DNA from: Bolinopsis microptera
Lineage: Eukaryota; Ctenophora; Tentaculata; Lobata; Bolinopsidae
Length of the DNA stretch: 64,000 nucleotides
Assembly: GCF_026151205.1 (NCBI RefSeq)
Contig: NC_087080.1
Location: forward strand, 14,517,337-14,581,336
Direction of reading: 5' to 3'
Part shown: in pieces, positions 47,472 through 59,300 of the stretch
Layout: each line of letters opens with the position of its first letter
How positions within the stretch are numbered: the stretch's first letter is position 1
Translations under genes and position numbers: made by a program
The notes under the pieces: generated by a model
What the model was told of the DNA's origin: nothing
The model's input: the letters and a program-made list of their open reading frames with translations, nothing else
Database searches by the model: none

Positions 47472-48411
47472 ATGTCTCGCTGTGTTGAGGAAACATCCAC
47501 AACGCTCAACAACATTAAGCAACTGCAACAAAAGCTTGACCAACAACTCAATGACGATATCAATGAGAAAATATACTGGAAACGAAAATGTGAACAGCTT
47601 GGTAAGTTCGTGTGCTTCTAAATAAACTAAAAGGTTGGATGATATTTTGCCTTCACTATAAATATTATTAAGTCTAATTTTGCTCAGTATTTCCAATCTA
47701 TATCTGTGGTCCTTATATGCAACTTAAAAGTTAATTATCGAATTTGGAAAACTGTTATCATTCACAGTAATGCCGAATTTCAGAGCAGGAATTGAAAGAC
47801 CTTAAGTCTAAAAAAGTGGAGCCAGTCAGACAGAAGATTGCTACAATGAGTAGTGAGGTTTGTTATATCTTTATAAATTCACTGTACCTACTATTAGTAA
47901 TCTTGTGCAAATTGTTAAATTCCTCATGCCCTACCTGTTTTTAGGCGAAGGTAAAGCTTTGAATTTGGTAAAGGGTTAGGGTTGAAAAGGGGCCATAGTC
48001 AAGGCTCGACTGGAATCCTGTCTTAATTAAAATCAGCCTATTTTTTGAATCCTGGTCCTGCACTGATGAACCATTTTACGTTGTAACATTAATAATCAAT
48101 ATGCTAAGACTTCTAGTAACTAAGAGTCATCAAATAAAACTGGCTGGGTAATATTTCATTGCATTTAATATCGAATTATTGATATTAATAAATTAGGTAT
48201 GAGTAATAGGTTAAGTAGTCGTGACTGATAAACCACAAGATACTCAGGCTCTATCATATTATAATAGATCTACGGATAACCAATTAATGTACGATGATGA
48301 GTATTAGTGCTTTTCATTCAAACAAGTAAAAACAAATCTTTTATGTCATGTTTCCAGGGTTTGGACTGGAATTGCCCGCTTAAAGAACTTCCATCGCGTT
48401 ACATTACATAA
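47472..48411 (+). CDS. small coiled-coil protein, three exons, unidentified
   Basis: Exons 47472-47601, 47784-47857 and 48358-48411 join with phases 1 and 0 to give 85 aa. The start codon opens MSRCVEETSTTLNNIKQLQQ, which continues as an amphipathic helix (KLDQQLND, KRKCEQLEQELKDLKSKK) and ends with LDWNCPLKELPSRYIT. The helix covers about residues 10-60. AATAAA lies 8 bases after the stop (48419-48424). It is convergent with the DXO gene, whose stop is 122 bases away. The family is not recognised; its size suggests a small subunit of a coiled-coil complex. Confidence 0.65.
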
Positions 48412-48532
48412 TTTTCTCAATAAATGTAATAGATTTGTAGTGTTGTAATTAGTTTAAATTAGTATGTTTTACACTAAAATCAAAATGTAGAATATTCTGG
48501 AAATTTGATACAGTTTCTGGAACAGCGCCTTC

Positions 48533-49576
48533 TTACTCTTCTGGAAAGGTCGCCCTTACAATCCTCACCAAATCATCTTGCTCCCCAGGAACGAGTTTCA
48601 CAGGATCATTAAATCCCTGACCATCATAATTGAGACTATACGTCATACCATTACTTGTCTTATCTTGTAACCAAAACATCAGCTCCTTTAGGAAGGACAG
48701 CATGCATTCTGGTCGCCAGTAGTTTGATGCAATTCTTTCTAGATCTTTCATTGTGAATTTCTGTATTGCCTTCAGATCTCCGTCTTCTGTTCTGAATCCA
48801 ACGTAGACTTTGTTTATGCCAAGAGGAGCACAGTGAGCCCAAAACTTCCTGGTTTGGAATCTTTCAAAATTTACATGCTGCCTATCTGTTTCAATTACTG
48901 GGGCTGTTTTTAACTCAACGTAGTTCTCCAGGACATCCTGGTGATCCCCGGGTAATCGACAGGGTATCCTAGAGTTGGTTAGTAGCTTCAGGTGTCCTAG
49001 TTGGACAAGTCGTGTCATCCTGATATCCACATCCTGACACGAATATCCGGCCGTTCTTCTCCCTCCCGTCCTCATCACGTCCTCGAACACAACACCCCAC
49101 TCCCCGTACTTCCTGTAATCATCTGGCCAAAACACGGGACCATCTAGTTGTGTGTCGTCACTCTCAAGGTACAGGGTGTTGTTGTATTTGTATAATTTGG
49201 CCTTCCACGGATCTTTTCTATTGTAGGGAATCTGACATAACTTTCTTATCAATCTCCTGCTAGCCACTATGTCAACATCACACATATTGTAATTCACAGC
49301 TTCAGCCCACCTCAAGATCTTATCTACTGATGAACAATCCAGACTCGGCTCAGCCGGTTCTTCAGTTCGCAAACTCATTGGCAGTTGAATGGGAGCTTCT
49401 AGTTGAGGAATTCTGCACAATTCGGGGGTATCATCGCCAGAATGCACTGACCACACCGTCATGGGCTCCTCTGGGTTCAGATCGTTGAATCTGCCAACTT
49501 CTTGAACACTGAGGTGTCTCGTGTTTGTACCACGATATTGCTTTGGTCTTCGGACCAGAAACTGCTCACTGGTCAT
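48533..49576 (-). CDS. DXO: DXO/Rai1-family decapping nuclease, intronless, altered active site
   Basis: A single 347-aa frame. DXO/Rai1 enzymes remove incomplete or NAD caps from RNA and degrade it 5'-3'. Family features in order: SRRLIRKLCQIPYNRKDPW (about 106-124) with NNTLYLES (132-139); EWGVVFEDVM (159-168), whose Glu fits the first conserved acidic residue; YVELKT (219-224), the conserved E-x-K; RKFWAHCAPLGINKVYVGFR (243-262); and the C-terminal helix plus YSLNYDGQ. Length is close to the usual 380-400 aa. Two positions look abnormal: the GE-x-D segment before YVELKT reads GDHQ (210-213), and the usual Gln after FWA is His (248). Either the enzyme is divergent or it is catalytically weak. 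The lack of introns is unlike its neighbours. It is head-to-head with UBA5. Confidence 0.85.
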   Translation of the reverse strand: MTSEQFLVRRPKQYRGTNTRHLSVQEVGRFNDLNPEEPMTVWSVHSGDDTPELCRIPQLEAPIQLPMSLRTEEPAEPSLDCSSVDKILRWAEAVNYNMCDVDIVASRRLIRKLCQIPYNRKDPWKAKLYKYNNTLYLESDDTQLDGPVFWPDDYRKYGEWGVVFEDVMRTGGRRTAGYSCQDVDIRMTRLVQLGHLKLLTNSRIPCRLPGDHQDVLENYVELKTAPVIETDRQHVNFERFQTRKFWAHCAPLGINKVYVGFRTEDGDLKAIQKFTMKDLERIASNYWRPECMLSFLKELMFWLQDKTSNGMTYSLNYDGQGFNDPVKLVPGEQDDLVRIVRATFPEE

Positions 49577-50809
49577 ATTTAATTTCCTGGTGTGAGATAA
49601 AATTAATTATTTTCTGATTTGAAATGTGCCATCAATCAGTTATCACCGGCAACTTAAATCATAGTAAAAACAAGAATTTCGCCGCGGTTACACCACGCAC
49701 GATTAATTTTCCCTGCTTAAAGTTAAACCGTTAATATTTGCAACGAAAAGTTAATTTTATCGATTGATAAAAATTAGATATTGGATTATTTTGTTGTTAA
49801 AAAGTTGCAATATTTTCATCGTAATTTGTCATTGCGCGCGTGCAGGATTGCATGTACTCGAATATTTAGTACGCCGCGCACAAATTTTGGGCTAATTTAA
49901 TTTGAACGGCATCGTTTGACAATTGAAATTCGCGTTGGATACTGCAATTAACTAACACATGCCGAGCGTCGCGCGCAGCATAACAGACGCTTCCTTTACG
50001 CATAATTATAGGGGAGTGGTCTATATTGCGAAGGAGCAGACTTTTGTCGTCACCGCAGGTCCATCGGGATAGCTCATATATCCAAACCCGATTACTTATT
50101 CCCTACGATCTTTTTGCCTTCGGCAAGAGCAGGGAAAAATATGATATAAAATATAGATGCGTGGGATTGTGAGTACAGGAGACCTTTCAAAAGATTTTAA
50201 TCGTATACGGCCACTTGTGGTATGAATAACTTGACTCCCGCGTATATAATAAGATTTATTTTGATGGAATCCCCTGCAGGAACATGATTTGCTGTAGGTG
50301 CAAGTTTTACAATTCGGCTACAACTTTTAAAACAATCCGGCGGTTGAAAAACAATGTTAGAATGGTAATCTCAGCAGAACATAATATTATCTCAATGCTT
50401 TGTTGTATTTTGACACCAAAACTTGATAAGATTATTTGTTAAAAAATAACCTGCTAAAAACATAAACTGACTAAAACATTACATTTAGTCACGTGAAACC
50501 CCCAATGTAATTATGTTTTTACACCGGGGTAATAGATCTCTAGTCTCTCCGGCTACAGCTTATTATACTGTTATCTCCCACAACGCTTTAGGTTGTTGTA
50601 CATGGTTCCGGCCATAGTTTTGGTTGAGAAATGGAATTAAAGAATTAAGGCCAAAATCTGTGGCATGACATCTTGATTCTTACTAATTTATGATATGTTA
50701 CATCTTGACTACCGGAATTTAGATGATGGGAGTTCAGCTCGTTTAAACTAAAACAATGCTCTGTGAAAAATTATTTCATAAATCAAAACTGAAAATATTT
50801 CATTTTCAG
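49577..50809. promoter_or_regulatory. shared 5' flank of DXO and UBA5
   Basis: The two genes diverge from this 1.2-kb stretch, so it should hold both promoters and the unlocated first exon of UBA5. CG-containing patches occur at about 49680-50010. A pyrimidine-rich acceptor (CATTTTCAG) ends it at 50809. No specific element could be assigned. Confidence 0.4.
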
Positions 50810-53800
50810 GTCGTTGACAGTAACCCATATTCAAGGCTTATGGCTCTTCAACGTATGGGAATAGTGGACAACTATCAGGAAATAAGGTACAAGTTATTTA
50901 ACACAAGATTTAACACACTTCTTGTTATTATGTTTTTATACAGATCACTAACAACCCATTTTAGCGGCTGTAACACCTCAGTCATGAGCTAAATAGTAAT
51001 ACACCAGGAACTACACAGTGGCAGTTGTAGGGGTCGGTGGGGTGGGAAGTGTTACTTCCGAGATGTTGACAAGGTGTGGAGTTGGCAAACTCATACTCTT
51101 CGACTACGATAAGGTCGAGCTGGCCAACATGAACCGGCTCTTCTTTACTCCCGACCAGTCTGGTTTGTTTTTCAGTCGTACCGGCTCTTCTTTACTCCCG
51201 ACCAGTCTGGTTTGTTTTTCAGTCGTAGAATTTCATATTTTTCAGACACTGTATGAAAGATTTTGAAAGAATTAAACTTTCTTAAATGGTAAAATTCCCA
51301 ACTCTGCTGTGACTTCATTTGTCATGTTTTGAAATGTCTCCTTAATTCATGACACATCCAAAGGTTTATCAAAAGTTGAAGCAGCACGTGATACACTTAC
51401 CAACATAAACCCGGACGTAGAAATACACACCCACAACTACAACATTACACACGTGGACCACTTTGACCACTTCATGACCACTATCAGTACTGGTGGTCTC
51501 CAGGGTAACCCTGTTGATCTCGTTCTCTCTTGTGTGGATAATTTCGAGGCCAGGATGGCCATCAACCAGGTTAGCTTTTCTTAGTTTTACGTTGGCCTGG
51601 GTGGTACATTAGAGTGGTTCATTTTACCAAAAGTTGTTCAAATAATTAGAAATCATATCTTATTAGTTGCTCTATAGGGTCAGGAACGACCAAAAATTTT
51701 TTTTTGACTCTAGTGTTCCGGATATGGTCCGCACATGCCACGCCCATTTTTATAGCGTTTCTTATACAGGTAAAATTGTCTAAATCGTCAATTTAGTCAT
51801 GAAGGAGTATGGAAGGAGTTCTGAATGTGTGCTCCTCTAATATAAACAGTAGAAAATGGTTAACTTTAGTCGAGGTCTCAGGTCTCTACAATGTCGGGAA
51901 GTTCCTGCAGGAGTTTGCGCATTGCGCTGAAGCGCGGGATTCACTGCGCCAAAAGTGAAGGTCGTAGAGACATGAGACCTTGACTAAAGTTAACCTTTTC
52001 ATACCATTACTATAGGAGTGTGACACTTTCAGAGTCCTGAACACATTCCTATATCACTTAATCGTCAATTATATGAATTTTACCTGTTAAAATATATCAT
52101 CTTTAACTGATATCAATTTAGTTTAACACTGTTAGCTTTTAAATAGGAAATAATTTACTTCACACCAAACTCACACTTAGCATAAAGAAATACAAAAAGA
52201 TTCCAAATTGAACTTTGATTATATCCTGGGACTGGTTATCATTTCTCGATTGTTCTCCATTCTCCAACGCAGTCAGAAAGTTCAGATTTAGGTAGACTTG
52301 GTTTTCGAATCTTCATATGTTCAGAATTGAAGTAGGCCAGAAGGGGTTTGGTTACCAGAGGAATTGAATATCTTCGTGGAACAAGGAAATTAATGAGGTC
52401 TTCGTTGATTTCTTCATAACTCGTCACTGACAGGATGAGTATTGACGAGATCCACTGATTACTTCATAGCTCGTCATTGATAGGATCAGTATTAATGAGA
52501 TCGAATGATTACTTGATAGCTCGTAACTAACTGGATCAGCATAACATGACTAACGACTAACGAGGTCCAGTGATATCTTGCTGATTCGTCAAGGTCAGTA
52601 AATAACTATAAATATCGAAAAAATTTGCTTACAAATTACAGAGTGCAAATGCCTTCTTCACAACTATCGGCTATGAACGGAACAGATGAATCTCTTCTTT
52701 GGCTTCATCTTTTAAAATGACTCAGTCCCTCTGAAACAAGATAATGCTTAGGACTAGGAGGAACTTAGTTAAGTTCTCGTAGGATTCGCTAAGAGGAAAA
52801 TTACTTAGTAAGCTAACATTCTTTTGTAGGATGTTACCACTCATCATATCTGTTATCCAGTATAATCCCACAACTAGACCCTCTCATTTTTGAGTCTCGA
52901 CAATGACTGCAGCAATGTGTACTATTTTGATGCTCGGTCCAGGTAGTCTCCAAGAAAGCCTCCTTTTTTTATACTCTCATATTGTGTGTAAGTTTGGTGT
53001 GAAGTAAATTATTTCCTATTTAAAAGCTAACAGTGTTAAACTAAATTGATATCAGTTAAAGATGATATATTTTAACAGGTAAAATTCATATAATTGACGA
53101 TTAAGTGATATAGGAATGTGTTCAGGACTCTGAAAGTGTCACACTCCTATAGTAATGGTATGAAAAGGTTAACTTTAGTCAAGGTCTCATGTCTCTACGA
53201 CCTTCACTTTTGGCGCAGTGAATCCCGCGCTTCAGCGCAATGCGCAAACTCCTGCAGGAACTTCCCGACATTGTAGAGACCTGATACCTCGACTAAAGTT
53301 AACCATTTTCTACTGTTTATATTAGAGGAGCACACATTCAGAACTCCTTCCATACTCCTTCATGACTAAATTGACGATTTAGACAATTTTACCTGTATAA
53401 GAAACGCTATAAAAATGGGCGTGGCATGTGCGGACCATATCCGGAACACTAGAGTCAAAAAAAAATTTTTGGTCGTTCCTGACCCTATAGAGCAACTAAT
53501 AAGATATGATTTCTAATTATTTGAACAACTTTTGGTAAAATGAACCACTCTATGGTACATCATTCAATTGATTAGTTTCACTTATCTTGAACGAGAGAAT
53601 ACTTCCGGAAAAATGTGAATAACAGAGTTATAATAAATATAGAGATATAAATTGAATTCCTGAAACTCTAAAAGCTGCTCCATTACACAGGCATGCAACG
53701 AATTAGGTCAAGTGTGGATAGAGAGTGGAGTAAGTGAGAACGCAGTATCTGGACACATCCAACTACTGGACCCTGGTAAATGTTTATCATTAAAATACAG

Positions 53801-55234
53801 GAAGAAGAACGTATCATATGTTATTTATGATACCTTCTATTTATTCTTTCATTTGTTAATGGCACTTTTGTGATACCCAGTATAAATTATTGTTTTGACA
53901 AATTATTTTCCCTGTAGGACGAACAGCCTGCTTTGCGTGTGCACCCCCACTTGTTGTTGCCAGTAAGATCGATGAGAAAACACTCAAAAGAGAAGGTATG
54001 CTCAAATACTCACAAACAGACTTTTCAAATCGCCATCTGGCTCCCGAGTTATCGCATGTTTATGAAAGTTAAGTTTGTGTGTTAGTTGGGAAAGGTGAAA
54101 AAAGTTATCTTATGTTTTTACTTCTTATCTTCAGGTGTTTGTGCCGCATCGTTGCCGACAACAATGGGTGTAGTCGCTGGATTGCTTGTCCAAAATACCC
54201 TCAAATACTTGCTCAAGGTAAGTCAACCCTGTAAGATATGATTAGTGCGACATGTGGCAATCCGTAAGATATGGAACACGCGAATATAAAAAGTGTGATT
54301 ACAAATGCGCTGGACACGTGAAATTGTCGCGCGCGCGCGTTTATTATTGCGTGACATTAGCTGATCGAGATCGGTTGCACAACTTCAGAAATGAGAAATC
54401 ACACATCAAATTTTAATTTGTATTTCCTCGTGTAGTTTGGTGAAGTAACAGAATACTTGGGCTACAATGCACTGAACGATTTCTTCCCGCAATTTAATCT
54501 CAAGCCGAACCCTACCTGTGACAGTAATGGTAAGTTGCAAAATAGTCACTTTACGGTTCAATTATTTTGTAAGTTCTGGAGAATTGAATTGGACATTCCT
54601 TAGTCATTATCTTATAGTTTGTAGGAATTTTTAAGTCGGCCTAATCTTATTTGTATTTTAAATCAGCGTGTTTGAAACGACAGAAGATATGGGCGGAAAC
54701 TGCGCCAGCTCCGATTAAGGAAGAAATAGTCGAGGAGGAAATAGTTCATGAAGAGGATTGGGGAATATCACTAGTGGACGTTAGTTAAAACACATCGCTT
54801 TGAGATGGCATCTTAGAAGTCTTAGTTTTATGATGGGCATAATTGCAAACATGGCTAATCAAATACACATTTAGGGATTAGTAACATCATTCTAACGCTA
54901 AGGTAAGCTAGCAACTAAGTTTAAGCTAAAACGACCAATAATAAAACCAGGAGGAAGGTGGGACCACATCAGAAGATTTGTCAGTGACAGATGGTCTCAG
55001 ACTCGCTTACACGATGGATAAAGTTAATAACGATACATTGCAAGGTAAAGGAATTATCAAGTTAAGAGAAGTTGGTGAAGTCTGTACGCATAATGTTATT
55101 TTCTGTGCCATTTTCAATTTTGTATGAGTTTTTGTAATAAAGTTCAAGTAAAATCCTCTTTTTCAGACAATCTCGTGTCGGTTGATGAAGGAACTAGTTT
55201 AGAAGACCTGATGAGACAGATGAATCAGCTTTAG
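50810..55234 (+). CDS. UBA5: UBA5, E1 activating enzyme for UFM1 (first exon not found)
   Basis: Ten exons: 50810-50886, 51008-51162, 51364-51569, 53691-53775, 53918-53995, 54135-54217, 54436-54529, 54667-54779, 54951-55044, 55167-55234; all phases close; 350 aa from [16 protein letters not shown]5 adenylates UFM1 and passes it to UFC1. Seen here: ATP-binding [25 protein letters not shown], zinc-binding CFAC and CDSNAC, the catalytic Cys in [13 protein letters not shown], the UFM1/ATG8-interacting motif DWGISLV and the C-terminal UFC1-binding SLEDLMRQM. All are intact. The short N-terminal part before VVDSN should lie in an upstream exon; reading through the acceptor to an ATG at 50756 is possible but would be odd. 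Intron 3 contains a 1.9-kb foldback element; exon 2 ends in a tandem duplication. Confidence 0.93.
51134..51227 (+). repeat. 47-bp tandem duplication across the UBA5 exon 2 donor
   Basis: CCGGCTCTTCTTTACTCCCG and the following bases through TTTTTCAGTCGTA occur at 51134 and again at 51181. Each unit contains the last exon 2 codons and the donor CTG|GTTTGT, plus an acceptor-like TTTTTCAG. Only the first donor (51163) keeps the frame with exon 3, because 47 is not a multiple of three. Confidence 0.9.
51610..53552. mobile_element. hAT-like foldback element with a perfect 8-bp target duplication
   Basis: The ends read TAGAGTGGTTCATTTTACC and its complement. TGGTACAT flanks both sides (51602-51609 and 53553-53560), an 8-bp duplication typical of hAT elements. 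The arms are very long: 51610 to about 52180 matches about 52985 to 53552 in reverse complement almost without gaps. The centre (about 52190-52980) has short repeats around GATTACTTCATAGCTCGT and no transposase. It sits in intron 3 of UBA5 and does not touch the splice sites. Confidence 0.88.
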
Positions 55235-56309
55235 GTTCCCATCAGTTTGAAGATAAATAATATTGAATAATATTGATATAAGGATTTCAGTTCAGTTTCT
55301 TTTAAGTGGGATATTTATTTAATGATGAATGATTTTTTTCAATTAATCAGGGATTTTTTTCGACCACTCATCTTCAAGATAAATTATTGAAATCTGAAGT
55401 CTAATTAACCAGAAAATTACGAATAATTAAAAAAAAACGAAAATGTACGAATAACTAACCAGTATCTATCTTGATCTTGCTAATATTCCTATATGTGAAT
55501 TATGATACATAACATGTATTCATAAACATGTTATCTGAAAGCTGTTCTGGCTAATTGCTGTCAAAGAGTAAGAGATGTTTAAGCGCCTTCAGATTGGTCG
55601 CATGAGTGCATTGTACAATTTCATTCGTAGTTGTGCCTTTTTTGCTTGATACTTGCGAATTTGTGTCTCAAAAAAGTGATATTTAATTACGGCGTTTTTA
55701 ATTGAGTGACGGAATTGGAAAAAATCTTTTACGCAAGCTTTTGATTTAATAATGCAAATTTTATTTGTTTCTCAGGCTAGGTACAAACGTAAAATTCAAA
55801 TGGACAAAAGGATACAATCTTTATACTTTTCTCATCACCAAACTTAAACATTATCTTCGAATGTATCTTACATTATCAAACCTATTATATATGTACATTA
55901 TCAAACCTATGTACATACTATAACTACACATTATATCTGAACAAATCACAAGTTTTAGATTTGGTTGGTGGTTAAATAAGAACTCATCTGCAGGAATAGA
56001 GCTGTTGTTCTGATTGTCAAATATTAACCGCGAGGCAGAAGACTTTCAGCTATTTATCACTTTAAAAGCTGTTTATATACTTCAAGCCATGACAAATCTT
56101 TGGGTTAAAATCTATCTAAAGCATTAAAAAAAGTTAAATTACTGTTTATCAAATAACATCAAATTAATTTTATCCTGTCTCTCATCCTCTCATACATCCT
56201 CAACTGAACTCCATACTATCCAATTAACAGTTTACAAAAACGTAACAAAATCTCTGAAGAATCCAGCACGTGTTGGCCACATGCCAGCTTGTGAATAGCA
56301 CGTGATTTA
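55235..56309. other. 3' flanks of UBA5 and the XRRA1-like gene
   Basis: The two genes converge here. No other gene or notable repeat was found apart from a short duplication (ATTATCAAACCTAT, near 55870-55915). Confidence 0.5.
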
Positions 56310-59300
56310 TCACAGGGTATACTGGGAACTCTCCCTGGAAATGGAGTCTTCTGCATCCTCTTCCTCTCGGAATGTGTAGGGAGTGTTGCTAACTCTCTCT
56401 GAGTCGTACGTGCTTGCCTGGAGGGGAATTTGTATGTTGGCATTTGATAATATTGAAATTGTAGATTAGATGATATGCTTAATATTGCACGGTCTGTTGG
56501 CACAGAAATATGTGATCACCTACTCTCAATTTTCCCACTTAAGTTGTGTAAATTTTATCTACTAATGTAATCTGTATGCACAATCCACTACAGTAAACTG
56601 GATACATTGCATGCCAACAGTTGTAACACGTGTTTCATGCTTGTCAATGTCTCAGAGAGGATTGTTACTGAGTATACAGATGTACTTATTAATTAATGTG
56701 GCAAGCAATGGACGGCAAATAAGAATATCTTATGTAACGGAATAATGAATACCTATGCTTATATTATTAATACAATGATTTCTGTTGAATATTCTGGTGT
56801 GACCCGTGTACTGTCGGTGTACTGGTTTTGAGACTCATGGAATGATCATGTACCTGTGTACGGGGAGGAAGTATTGATAAACTGGGTACATTCTGTTCCA
56901 GAGTGAATGAGCTCTTCATACTTGGGTCAGTGCCCCTGATGTCTTCCAGAAGAGAGGATCTCTGTTGCAAACATTCACTTCTTACTTGATTGTATCTCTT
57001 TTGAATCTGAAATGAAAGTATCGGAGTTAAATTGTATCCGGCAAGTATTGTTTCCCTATTTGGGACAACATTACTAAAGTAAGGAAGCAGCTCTAAGACA
57101 TAGCATATCGTATAGCTAGGAGGGTTTGGAAAACATTACCTGATCCAACAGTCTTCGACCCTGCTTCTTCGTCCTAGTATTTTCACTGGCGATATAGTCG
57201 CCGAGACCGCCTTCTAGAGCGACGTTTTGATTCCTTATCATTCGCAATCCATCATTCAGGGGTTTATCCTTGTCTATTTTCTTGCCCTTTGGAACCAGAC
57301 GTTTTCCCTGACCGAATAAAGTGTTAAGAATTCTCGTTATTTTAAACTTGTTAGGAAAACCATGTGGATTGTTGCCATAGCAACTGAAATTTCAAATTGT
57401 TGAAAAGTTAGACTTTTCTTACTGCGAGAACAAAAATATCCGCGCGTTACAGATCGTCAACGCGCGGCGCATTGCCTCAAAGTCATGTTATACCTTGCAA
57501 GACTTGTAGATATGCTTCCTTGGAAGTACTTCTGAGTTACAAACAGGTTTATAGATGTCGGGTAGGATCATAGTCTTTTGTAGTGCTTTCCTGAGGGAAC
57601 TTACAGCACTCTGAAATAGAAAAAAAGTATCAACAATTATACATAAGTTTGAATTCACGGCAATCGTCAACAATTAGGACACTAAAAATATCATTCTCAA
57701 GTCCAAAACATAGATAAACCTGTATATGTTCTGGGATATAGTCGTTGGGGTCGTCATCAACGTCAACAAGATCTTCGAAACCCTGAGATATGTACGATTC
57801 ACTCCGAGGGTAAAATAAAATTACACGCATCAAACAAAAAGGTGCAAAATAAAATCATACACATGAAACAAAAACATGAACCTCTTCGAATGACACAAAT
57901 TTGTAAATGTGACCTGATATTAGTCTACCTTGTATCTATCAGGAATATGAACAGTGCTGGCGGTATAAGACAGTATATCAGGCTCACTTTCTTCTTCATC
58001 CTCCTCTTCTGCCTCCTGATCGTCCACTTGAGTCAAAAACACGCCCTCGTCAGGAGGCCCTGTTCAGGAGCCTCTTTCTGGGCTTCAGGAAGAGATACAG
58101 AGGGAGAAATGGGAGGCACTGAGGATCCTGAAGTTCATTTAGTTAGAAACATTTTGGGGTGGAACATTCTATGCATTCGTTTAATAGGGCAAGAGCGCTG
58201 AAATTAGATAATTATTAGATTTTGAATGATTAGTGAGTTAAAGGGAAAACCAGCAGTAGTAGGTGGAAGAGCAAGGGAAGGAGCAGACTCCAGGGTTAGC
58301 AACTCTGGGTGGGGCTGTCTGGGCAGAGGTCGAGGGGGTTCCTTGATGCGGCGGGTTCCTGCGCTTACTGTAACAGAGGGAGGCTTCTTCACTTTGGAGG
58401 GTGGGTTTCTGATGATGGTGATCCCGTTGCGGAGGGTGAGTTCGTGGGTGAGAAGAATAGGGAGACCTCGACATTGGGTTATTACTGGGTTATTGTGTAG
58501 GACTAGTTGGCAGAGTTTGGGCCACAGTGCACACGCTAACACTCCCTCTTCTTCTGAGATCTGGAATAGAGTTCTGGGTAAGTTGTAAGTTATCTTTCAA
58601 AGTAAAAGATACATGCTTTGGTTTGTAATGTGAGATCTGAGGATGAATTTTAGCCTTTGCTTAAGTAGCCTTGCACAGCTTTGGTGATGTGTGTTTTTGT
58701 TTTGTGTCGAGCAAATATGCTTCGTTCGCCTCCGTGAGATGTGGCGCTTACCAATTAACAATTAACATAAATACAAATCATAAATTTAGTTACAATTTTT
58801 GAACTTGTCAGCTTTAATGCTAAACGGTAGCCCGAATACTAGCAAAACTTGAAGTTTCTTACCACTTATTATATAATAACTTCATGTCAACCTGGAATAC
58901 TTTGTTAAGACGTTCAAATATAGGGTTATACTATCATAGCCAGCTTTTAAGTATTCAAATTGAATTTTGTTATGTTTAGTTTAATTAAGCTATTTATTTG
59001 TGCTAAATTAAAATTAACATTTATCTAAACTATTTATATTGATCAGTTAGATGTAATTAACTCCAATCGTTGGCGTTATTTCGCTAATATAATATCAGCT
59101 GGAGAAGCTGAACTAATGAGTACGCACCACGTTATCAGATAAGATAAGAGTACTCACCACGTTATCAGATAAGATAAGAGTACTCACCACGTTATCAGAT
59201 AAGATAAGAGTACTCACCACGTTATCAGATAAGATAAGAGTACTCACCACGTTATCAGATAAGATAAGAGTACTCACCACGTTATCAGATAAGATAAGAG

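Noticed and set aside
50756-50809. ATG at 50756 as the UBA5 start
   Set aside because: It requires reading through a strong acceptor; the encoded peptide does not resemble UBA5 N-termini. Kept only as a remote option.
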